Origin: Paludibaculum sp.
Lineage (GTDB): Bacteria > Acidobacteriota > Terriglobia > Bryobacterales > Bryobacteraceae
Direction of reading: 5' to 3'
DNA: 33,031 nt
NCBI GenBank assembly: GCA_029973955.1
Contig: JARKQJ010000100.1
Span: 1 to 33,031, forward strand
Both the position numbers and the translations under genes were made by a program. The notes beneath the pieces were generated by a model. That model was given only the letters and a program-made list of their open reading frames with translations. It made no database searches and was not told where the DNA came from. Below are positions 24,981 to 31,907 of this stretch, in pieces. Every line of letters starts with the position of its first letter. The first letter of the stretch is position 1.

Positions 24981-25375
24981 AGCGTTCGAGTTTCAGCCTG
25001 GCGCTGTCATTGATTCTGGTGTTTGTCAGCGGCGTGGCCGTGGGCGCGCTGGGCCATCGCTACTTTGCGGTCCCCCCGCCGAAAGAGACGCGCAAGAGCC
25101 CCGAAGACTACCGCCGGGCCTATGTGGCCGAAATGACCAAGCGGCTCAAACTGGACATGCAGCAGGTCCAGCGGCTGAACACCATCATGGACGATACGCG
25201 CCAGAAGTTCAGGGATCTTCGCGATAAGCAGGCACCGGACGTCAAGGCGATTCAGGACAGCCAGGTGGCCGCCATCAACTCCATGCTCAGCCCGGAGCAG
25301 CAGGCCGAGTACGCCAAGATGCGCAAAGAGCGGGAAGAGAAGAAAAAGAAAGCAGAAAAAGAGCGCGGACAGTAG
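24977..25375 (+). CDS. CpxP/CnrX/ZraP-like periplasmic sensor protein
   Basis: 132 residues. Residues 7-28 are a signal anchor (SLALSLILVFVSGVAVGALG). The rest is helical and highly charged, with LKLDMQQVQRLNTIMDD and the LxPEQ-type motif MLSPEQQAEYAKM, the pattern of the Spy/CpxP/CnrX heavy-metal-resistance (LTxxQ) family. The C-terminus is a Lys/Glu tail. Such proteins are helical-hairpin dimers in the periplasm that sense metals or misfolded proteins. Here it is the third gene of a sigma/anti-sigma/sensor cassette. The end of the gene also holds half of the terminator hairpin that serves rpmE from the other strand. Confidence 0.8.
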   Translation: MKRSSFSLALSLILVFVSGVAVGALGHRYFAVPPPKETRKSPEDYRRAYVAEMTKRLKLDMQQVQRLNTIMDDTRQKFRDLRDKQAPDVKAIQDSQVAAINSMLSPEQQAEYAKMRKEREEKKKKAEKERGQ

Positions 25376-25385
25376 CCCGCGCTCT
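25348..25385 (-). terminator. Rho-independent terminator of rpmE (possibly bidirectional)
   Basis: A 9-bp stem, AGAGCGCGG (25360-25368) with CCGCGCTCT (25377-25385), spans the stop codon of the plus-strand sensor gene. On the minus strand the stem is followed by TTTTTCTGCTTTCTTTTTC, a good U-tract, so it mainly terminates rpmE. On the plus strand only CTTCG follows. A second GC stem (GGCCGGC/GCCGGCC, 25401-25421) lies between this and the rpmE stop. Confidence 0.75.
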
Positions 25386-25435
25386 CTTCGATTCCAAATG
25401 GGCCGGCCGATGCCGCCGGCCGTTCCCGGTATGAC

Positions 25436-25684
25436 TTACGCGACCGGCGCAGCCTTCTCGGCGCGCTTCGCCTTGATGCCGGCCGACTTCAGCAGCTTCT
25501 TCTGGAAGCGGTCCACGCGGCCCTCGGTGTCCACCAGCTTTTGACGGCCGGTGAAGAACGGATGGCAGCTTGAGCAAATTTCCACGCGGATGTCACCCTT
25601 GTGGGTGGAGCGCGTCTTGAACGTCGAGCCGCACGCACAGGCCACGTTCACTTCATTGTAGGCGGGGTGAATTCCAGCTTTCAT
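25436..25684 (-). CDS. rpmE: 50S ribosomal protein L31, zinc-binding form
   Basis: 82 residues from ATG 25684 ([12 protein letters not shown], the normal L31 start); the open frame extends 19 codons upstream without family resemblance. The four zinc ligands are present: Cys16, Cys18, Cys37 and Cys40 (ACACGS and [11 protein letters not shown]), so this is the C+ form that binds zinc. L31 bridges the ribosomal subunits near the central protuberance. The C-terminus has a Lys/Ala extension. An extended -10 promoter sits 26 bases upstream, and a structured RNA on the same strand ends just before it. Confidence 0.96.
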   Translation of the reverse strand: MKAGIHPAYNEVNVACACGSTFKTRSTHKGDIRVEICSSCHPFFTGRQKLVDTEGRVDRFQKKLLKSAGIKAKRAEKAAPVA

Positions 25685-25709
25685 TGGGAGGGCAATCCTT
25701 AACTTTCTC

Positions 25710-25718
25710 AGTATAGCA
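25710..25718 (-). promoter_or_regulatory. Extended -10 promoter of rpmE
   Basis: TGCTATACT on the minus strand is an extended -10 (TGn TATACT), 25 bases before the rpmE ATG. The -35 is weak (TTTTGC at 17 bases). It lies downstream of the terminator at 25740-25772, so rpmE can be expressed without read-through from the RNA gene. Confidence 0.55.
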
Positions 25719-25732
25719 AACCAAAGGCCAAC

Positions 25733-25772
25733 GCAAAACAAACCCCGCAGCCGGACTCCGGCGGCGGGGTTT
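25733..25772 (-). terminator. Rho-independent terminator of the 25954-25733 RNA
   Basis: On the minus strand: 9-bp outer stem GCGGGGTTT/AAACCCCGC read as AAACCCCGC 25772-25764 with GCGGGGTTT 25748-25740. An inner GCCGG/CCGGC stem adds to it, and GTTTTGCG follows. The plus-strand side lacks a T-run, so it acts leftward. Confidence 0.85.
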
Positions 25773-25878
25773 GCGGTAGCCTGGTTTTCAGACCTGCGGC
25801 CTGAAGAACGCGCTCAGTGGCCGGTTTCCCACTTTGGCCCTGCACTGAAGAGGGGCCAGAGTGTGACCAGAGTGAGCT

Positions 25879-25923
25879 TTAGCAGTCGACCACCTCACGC
25901 GGGCAATAACTACCAGATCTCAT
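25879..25923 (-). CDS. 14-codon ORF with an exceptionally long Shine-Dalgarno
   Basis: The ORF encodes MRSGSYCPREVVDC and ends TAA. Upstream, AAAGGAGGTGGTCC (25944-25931) matches the complement of the 3' end of 16S rRNA (GGAUCACCUCCUU) at all but one position, far longer than normal ribosome-binding sites. The last base of that site is 7 bases before the ATG. The peptide has Cys at 7 and 14, the latter directly before the stop. It may be a regulatory leader peptide whose translation decides the fold of the RNA, or a peptide that acts itself. Translation is inferred, not shown. Confidence 0.55.
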   Translation of the reverse strand: MRSGSYCPREVVDC

Positions 25924-25960
25924 GTTTACTGGACCACCTCCTTTCTTCAGTGATGGCCCG

Positions 25961-25989
25961 ATGATAAGGGACGTCTTCGGGATTGTCAA
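25961..25989 (-). promoter_or_regulatory. Near-consensus sigma-70 promoter of the structured RNA
   Basis: Minus strand TTGACA (25989-25984), exactly 17 bases, TATCAT (25966-25961). The -35 is perfect and the -10 matches five of six. The predicted start is A25954. This is the best promoter match I found in the window. Confidence 0.85.
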
Positions 25990-26127
25990 CACAAATCTGG
26001 CGAGGCCACGCAAGATTTAGGGGGCTCCTCCACCTCACCCCAATCCCATGTAGCGCGGCTCCGCTGACCCACCCCACATCCCGCTAGAGCAAACCGCCAT
26101 TTGAGGCACGAATGGACGACTGGCGCG
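25990..26127. other. Intergenic DNA with no gene seen
   Basis: Between the minus-strand RNA promoter and the ilv leader there is no ORF with coding character, no tRNA, and no clear hairpin with T-run. The short open frames here lack Shine-Dalgarno sites and family resemblance. The stretch presumably separates two divergent promoters. Confidence 0.5.
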
Positions 26128-26156
26128 GTGATATCGCCATAAATACTTTCTATGGT
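26128..26156 (+). promoter_or_regulatory. Possible ilv operon promoter
   Basis: GTGATA (26128-26133), 17 bases, TATGGT (26151-26156): four of six matches in each box. It would start a leader about 40 bases before the leader-peptide ATG. TTGCAT/TAAGCT (26165-26193) is an alternative, but it would start too late to include the Shine-Dalgarno. Confidence 0.3.
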
Positions 26157-26203
26157 ACTCGCGTATTGCATTTTCTTCTTTCGCAGCATAAGCTGGAGTT
26201 GTG

Positions 26204-26314
26204 ATGGCGCTCGACACTTCAGTCTGTTACCAGCAGCTCCTGAAGTGCAGCATTGTCTCCAATATCATCGTAGGGATTATTCGGATTGGAGTAGCCGTAC
26301 CGGCCTCCGTCTGA
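26204..26314 (+). CDS. ilv leader peptide, 36 residues, Ile/Val-rich
   Basis: ATG 26204 with TGGAG 5 bases upstream; stop TGA at 26312-26314. The second half reads SIVSNIIVGIIRIGVAV before PASV: six Ile and four Val codons in 17, plus another Val at the end. This density of the operon's own end products is the hallmark of ribosome-mediated attenuation. A stall at the Ile/Val codons leaves the end of the ORF free to pair with the DNA just before the terminator; completion covers it. It lies ahead of ilvB on the same strand. Confidence 0.8.
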   Translation: MALDTSVCYQQLLKCSIVSNIIVGIIRIGVAVPASV

Positions 26315-26377
26315 GTGAGCCTTACAAGAGCAGAAATCAGGGCCACCAGACGGGCAAACCCCGGCGGTGGCCCTTTT
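26307..26377 (+). promoter_or_regulatory. ilv attenuator: antiterminator and terminator
   Basis: Terminator: GGGCCACC (26340-26347) pairs with GGTGGCCC (26366-26373), extended by A339-T374, with an inner GGG/CCC stem and TTTT at 26374-26377. Antiterminator: CCGTCTG (26307-26313), covering the last leader codons and stop, pairs perfectly with CAGACGG (26347-26353), which includes the end of the terminator arm. A ribosome reaching the stop masks CCGTCTG and lets the terminator form; one stalled at Ile/Val codons does not. Confidence 0.75.
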
Positions 26378-26477
26378 CGTTAAGTGCCCGGCCGGTTCAA
26401 GCCGAACCTGAGCCCCCACCCCCCGGGAGCGCAAGAAGCACGGGGCACGAAAACAACGAGAGGAACGAAGGCAAGAG

Positions 26478-28211
26478 ATGTCGAACACGATGAATGGCGC
26501 GCGCATCCTGTTGGAGTGTCTGGCGCGGGAAGGCGTTGACGTGATCTTCGGATACCCGGGCGGCGTGACGCTGCCCCTGTATGACGTCATGTACGACCAC
26601 CCGATCCGGCACGTGCTGGTGCGGCACGAAGAGAACGCGTGCTTCGCGGCCTCCGGCTACGCGCGGGCGACAGGCAAGGTGGGCGTGGCCTGCGCCACCT
26701 CCGGGCCGGGCGCTACAAACCTGGTCACCGGACTGGTGGACTGCATGATGGACTCGATCCCCGTCGTGGCTCTCACCGGACAGGTCACCTCCAAGCTGAT
26801 CGGCAGCGATGCCTTCCAGGAAGCGGACACGTTCGGCATCACGCGTTCCGCCACCAAGCACAACTATCTGGTGCGCGACATCAAGGACCTGGCCGACACC
26901 GTCCACGAAGCGTTCCACATCGCCTCCACCGGCCGCCCCGGTCCGGTGCTGATCGACATCACCAAGGACGTGCTGCAGGGGCAGGCGCATTACACGCCCA
27001 TCCACGAGATCCACCTGCCGGGCTACAAGGTGGTGACCGACGGCCACGCGGGCCAAATCCGCCGCGCCGCGCAGATGATGTGGGAGGCGCAGCGTCCCTA
27101 CGTCTACGCCGGAGGCGGCATTATCTCCGCGGGCGCCCACAAGGAACTGCGCGATCTCTGCGAAACCCTGGATGCCCCGGCCGTCTGCACCCTGATGGGT
27201 CTGGGCGCACTGCCTGGCTCGCACCCGAACTTCATCTCGATGCCGGGCATGCATGGCTCCTATGCCGCCAACATGGGCATGTACGAGTGCGACCTGCTCA
27301 TCGCGTTGGGCGTCCGCTTCGACGATCGCGTCACCGGCCGGCTGGCCTCTTTCGCGCCCCACGCCAAGGTGGTCCACATCGACATCGATCCGGCCGAGAT
27401 CGGCAAGAACCGCACGGCGGACCTGCCCATCGTCGGCGATGCGAAGAAGGTGCTTTCCAAGATGGTCCGCGTGCTGAAGGAACTGGAGCCGGAGATGGCC
27501 GCCGTGCACGCGCAGGACCGCAAGAACTGGTGGAAGAAGGTTCGCGGGTGGATGGAAGAACACCCGCTGGAGCCGGTGTTCTCCACCGACGAGATCAAGC
27601 CGCAGCACCTGATGCACGAGATCAACCGCATCTCTGACGGCAAGGCGATCGTCTCCACCGACGTCGGCCAGCACCAGATGTGGGCCGCGCAGTTCATCCG
27701 GTTCGACGAGCCGCGCCTGTGGCTCTCGTCGGGTGGTCTGGGGTCAATGGGCTTCGGCCTGCCCGCCGCCATCGGCGCTCAGATGGCGCACCCGGACAAG
27801 CTGGTGTTCTGCATCTGCGGCGACGGCGGCTTCCAGATGGCGCTGCCGGAGGTGGCCACGCTGGCCAACCAGGGCCTGCCGGTGAAGGTGGTCATCATGA
27901 ACAACGGCTACCTCGGCATGGTGCGCCAGTGGCAGGATCTGTTCTACCAGAACCGCCTCTCTTCGGTGCAAATCGAGGCCTTCCCCAACATCGAGATGTT
28001 CGCCGCCGCCTATGGCATCCGCGGCCGCATCGTGGAGAAGCCTTCGGAACTGGCCGCCGCGCTGAAGGAGGCCGTGGAGCACCCCGGCCCGTTCCTGCTG
28101 GACGTGCGCGTGTCGAGCTTTGAAAATGTCTACCCGATGGTTCCGGCCGGCGCGGCGATCAACGAGATGGTCCTGGCGCCCCCCAAGCCGGTTCCGGTGC
28201 CCGCGCAGTAA
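26478..28211 (+). CDS. ilvB: Acetolactate synthase, large (catalytic) subunit
   Basis: 577 residues, biosynthetic AHAS type. The N-terminal TPP domain has IFGYPGGVTLPLYDVM and the catalytic Glu in VRHEENA. The central FAD-binding domain includes GSYAANMGMYECDLLIALGVRFDDRVTG. The C-terminal TPP motif runs from GDGGFQM (448-454) to NN (475-476), followed by YLGMVRQWQDLFYQ. It condenses two pyruvates to acetolactate (valine, leucine) or pyruvate with 2-oxobutyrate (isoleucine). The ATG is about 100 bases downstream of the attenuator, and the regulatory subunit follows after 12 bases. Confidence 0.97.
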   Translation: MSNTMNGARILLECLAREGVDVIFGYPGGVTLPLYDVMYDHPIRHVLVRHEENACFAASGYARATGKVGVACATSGPGATNLVTGLVDCMMDSIPVVALTGQVTSKLIGSDAFQEADTFGITRSATKHNYLVRDIKDLADTVHEAFHIASTGRPGPVLIDITKDVLQGQAHYTPIHEIHLPGYKVVTDGHAGQIRRAAQMMWEAQRPYVYAGGGIISAGAHKELRDLCETLDAPAVCTLMGLGALPGSHPNFISMPGMHGSYAANMGMYECDLLIALGVRFDDRVTGRLASFAPHAKVVHIDIDPAEIGKNRTADLPIVGDAKKVLSKMVRVLKELEPEMAAVHAQDRKNWWKKVRGWMEEHPLEPVFSTDEIKPQHLMHEINRISDGKAIVSTDVGQHQMWAAQFIRFDEPRLWLSSGGLGSMGFGLPAAIGAQMAHPDKLVFCICGDGGFQMALPEVATLANQGLPVKVVIMNNGYLGMVRQWQDLFYQNRLSSVQIEAFPNIEMFAAAYGIRGRIVEKPSELAAALKEAVEHPGPFLLDVRVSSFENVYPMVPAGAAINEMVLAPPKPVPVPAQ

Positions 28212-28223
28212 GGAGTACCTAAG

Positions 28224-28745
28224 ATGTTGATGACCATATCCATCCTCATGGAGAACAAGCCGGGCGCGCTGATGCGCGTGACGGGGCTGATATCCCAGCG
28301 CGGCTACAATATCGAAGGCCTCACGGTGGCCAGGACGCTGGACCCCACTCTGTCCCGCATGACCATCACCGTCGACGTGGAGTCCCGCCAGCGGGCGCAG
28401 GTGATCAAGCAGATGACCCGGCTCGTCAACGTGCTGCAGGCCACGGACCTCACCGAAGCCCCCGCCGTGCTGCGGGAAATGGTGCTGGTGCGCGTGCGCG
28501 CCACGCAGGAGAATCGCACCGCCATCCTCAAGGAAGCCGAGATCTTCGGCTCCCGCGTGGTGGACAGCTCGGTGGAAGGCTTCGCACTGGAAGCCACCGG
28601 GGATCCGGAAAAGCTCGAAGAGTTCATCGCCGTCATGGAGACGTACGGCGAAATTGAAGTGACGCGATCTGGGATGGTGGCGGTGTCGCTGGAGGCGAAA
28701 AAACTCCGGCTGGCGCCCCCGATTCCGAAGACGCAACCGGCGTGA
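28224..28745 (+). CDS. ilvN: Acetolactate synthase, small (regulatory) subunit
   Basis: 173 residues, the usual length of an IlvN/IlvH long form. The N-terminal ACT domain is typical: TISILMENKPGALMRVTGLISQRGYNIEGLTV, with the ligand loop ENKPGALMRV, then RMTITVDV. The C-terminal half (VLREMVLVRVRATQENRTAIL, FGSRVVDSS) is the second regulatory domain. It activates the large subunit and confers feedback inhibition by valine. An AAGGAG site precedes the ATG, and ilvB ends 12 bases upstream. Confidence 0.96.
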   Translation: MLMTISILMENKPGALMRVTGLISQRGYNIEGLTVARTLDPTLSRMTITVDVESRQRAQVIKQMTRLVNVLQATDLTEAPAVLREMVLVRVRATQENRTAILKEAEIFGSRVVDSSVEGFALEATGDPEKLEEFIAVMETYGEIEVTRSGMVAVSLEAKKLRLAPPIPKTQPA

Positions 28746-28787
28746 AGACATAGATTTGATCTACTGAGAGAAGGAAGTATCACCCAC

Positions 28788-29795
28788 ATGGCAAAACGGT
28801 TTTACGAACAGGACGGATCGCTGGCGCCGCTGCAGGGCAAGACGGTGGCCATCATTGGTTACGGCTCCCAGGGCCACGCGCACGCACTGAACCTTCGGGA
28901 TTCGGGCGTCCAGGTGGTGGTGGGCCTGCCCGCCAGCTCGAAGTCGAAGGCCAAGGCCGAAGGCGCGGGTCTCACCGTGCTCTCCCCCGCCGATGCCGCC
29001 GCTCAGGCCGACTTCATCATGATCCTGGTGCCGGACCACATCCAGGCCAAGCTCTATGAGAGCGACATCGCTCCATCCATGAAGCCGGGCAAGACCCTGA
29101 TGTTCGCCCACGGCTTCAACATCCACTTCGGCTTCATCGCCCCGCCGGCCGGCGTCGACATCTCCATGGTGGCGCCCAAAGCCCCCGGCCACCGCGTGCG
29201 CGAGGTCTTCACCGAAGGCCAGGGCGTGCCCGCCCTCGTCGCCGTGGCACAGGACGCTTCCGGCAAGGCGCTGGAGAACGCGCTCGCCTACGCGCTGGCC
29301 CTCGGCTCGCTGAAGGCCGGCGTGATCGAAACCAGCTTCAAGGAAGAGACCGAAAGCGACCTCTTCGGCGAGCAGGCCGTGCTCTGCGGCGGCGCCTCCG
29401 AACTGATCCGCGCCGGCTTCGAAACCCTGGTGGACGCCGGCTACGCGCCCGAAATCGCCTACTTCGAGTGCCTGCACGAACTCAAGCTGATCGTCGACCT
29501 CATCTATGAAGGCGGCCTCAGCTACATGCGCTACTCCGTCTCCGATACCGCCGAGTACGGCGACTACAAGATCGGCCCGCGCATCATCACCGAGCAGACC
29601 CGCCAGGAGATGAAGAAGGTGCTCTCCGAGATCCAGTCCGGCGAATTCGCCCGCAACTGGATGGCGGAAAACCAGGGCGGCCGCGGCGGCTTCCTGGCCA
29701 TGCGCGACGCGGCTCGCAAGCAGAAGATCGAAACCGTCGGCGCCGAACTGCGCGAGATGATGACCTTCCTCAAGAAGAAGAAGGTCGAAGACTAA
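28788..29795 (+). CDS. ilvC: Ketol-acid reductoisomerase, class I
   Basis: 335 residues, short (class I) form. The NADPH fold is [21 protein letters not shown], and the coenzyme loop [14 protein letters not shown] carries Ser and Lys residues that suit NADPH. The catalytic Mg-binding region has [16 protein letters not shown] (the two-metal Asp/Glu set) and the C-terminal knot has [18 protein letters not shown]. It converts acetolactate or acetohydroxybutyrate to the dihydroxy acids. GAGAGAAGGAAG precedes the ATG. The 42-base gap to ilvN lacks a promoter I could recognise. Confidence 0.98.
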   Translation: MAKRFYEQDGSLAPLQGKTVAIIGYGSQGHAHALNLRDSGVQVVVGLPASSKSKAKAEGAGLTVLSPADAAAQADFIMILVPDHIQAKLYESDIAPSMKPGKTLMFAHGFNIHFGFIAPPAGVDISMVAPKAPGHRVREVFTEGQGVPALVAVAQDASGKALENALAYALALGSLKAGVIETSFKEETESDLFGEQAVLCGGASELIRAGFETLVDAGYAPEIAYFECLHELKLIVDLIYEGGLSYMRYSVSDTAEYGDYKIGPRIITEQTRQEMKKVLSEIQSGEFARNWMAENQGGRGGFLAMRDAARKQKIETVGAELREMMTFLKKKKVED

Positions 29796-29808
29796 CTCCC
29801 AACCCAAA

Positions 29809-29830
29809 GGGGCGCGGCCATCCGCGCCCC
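29809..29830 (+). terminator. Intercistronic hairpin between ilvC and cimA, no T-run
   Basis: A perfect 9-bp stem, GGGGCGCGG and CCGCGCCCC, with a 4-base loop. It lacks a following T-run, so full rho-independent termination is doubtful. It more likely protects the upstream mRNA 3' end or lowers cimA expression. Confidence 0.5.
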
Positions 29831-29849
29831 TGCCGATTCAGGAACCACC

Positions 29850-31460
<1,611 letters not shown>

Positions 31461-31907
31461 GTGCTCCCCCGCCACAAGCTCGAACGCGCCCTGCTGCGCG
31501 AAGCGTCGCGGCCCGACAATGAGCGCGACGCCTCCATCCTCACCATCATCCGCCTCATCCCCAAGGGCAGGACCGCCGCCTACTCCGCCGTCGCCGCCGC
31601 GGCCGGTTATCCCATGTACCACCGCCTCGTCGCCAGGCTGCTGCGCACACACGGCGGTGCCCTACCCTGGCAGCGCGTCACCGGCGTGAATGGCGAGATC
31701 AAGCTCCATCTCGATGCCGCGCTCGAACAGCGCATGCGGCTGGAAATGGAGGGCGTCGAATTTCACGGCAGGCGCATAGCTCCGAAGCATATACTGTCCT
31801 CGGAGGATCTCGTATGTCTTCGCATCCGTGCCGAATCGAGGAAATCAAAGCCCACCGGGAAATCACGCGCCGCAGCTTCGGCGCCTTCCTCTCGGCACCG
31901 CTCCTGA
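31461..31907 (+). CDS. Alkyltransferase-like DNA-binding protein (ATL, MGMT fold)
   Basis: 148 residues; GTG start directly after the cimA stop. The MGMT DNA-binding fold is seen in ILTIIRLIPKGRTAAYSAVAAAAGYP and in LPWQRVTGVNGEIKL. In true O6-methylguanine methyltransferases the last part is PCHRV with the acceptor Cys; here it is PWQR (69-72), so it cannot accept alkyl groups. Such ATL proteins (Atl1, YbaZ) bind alkylguanine and hand it to nucleotide-excision repair. After about residue 118 the tail is Arg/Ser-rich and is encoded by DNA that is also the start of the next gene, a 94-base overlap in another frame, so it may be a non-conserved extension. Confidence 0.85.
   Translation: MLPRHKLERALLREASRPDNERDASILTIIRLIPKGRTAAYSAVAAAAGYPMYHRLVARLLRTHGGALPWQRVTGVNGEIKLHLDAALEQRMRLEMEGVEFHGRRIAPKHILSSEDLVCLRIRAESRKSKPTGKSRAAASAPSSRHRS

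Larger units (their letters stand above)
25733..25954 (-). ncRNA. Structured RNA of about 220 nt, class unknown, upstream of rpmE
   Basis: The transcript is bounded by a near-consensus promoter and a rho-independent terminator. Segments that can pair: 5' end CACTGAAGA (25952-25944) with TCTTCAGTG (25851-25843, 9 bp); alternatively CTGAAGAA (25950-25943) with TTCTTCAG (25808-25801, 8 bp). Local hairpins compete: TGGCCC/GGGCCA (25858-25835), whose loop holds the first partner, and TTCAGGCC-GCA-GGTCTGAA (25805-25787), whose 5' arm holds the second. The 5' pairing segment abuts the Shine-Dalgarno of a 14-codon ORF. It does not show tmRNA, RNase P, SRP or 6S landmarks. It may be a stand-alone RNA or a leader controlling rpmE. 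Confidence 0.65.

Noticed and set aside
25733..25954. Known housekeeping RNA (6S, tmRNA, RNase P, SRP)
   Set aside because: No 5'-3' closing stem with central bubble, no tRNA-like end or ANDNYALAA-like tag, no RNase P or SRP core motifs. It stays unassigned.
26152..26493. 113-codon ORF across the ilv leader
   Set aside because: No Shine-Dalgarno or family resemblance. It runs through the attenuator and into ilvB in another frame, while the Ile/Val-rich ORF at 26204 has both a Shine-Dalgarno and a purpose.
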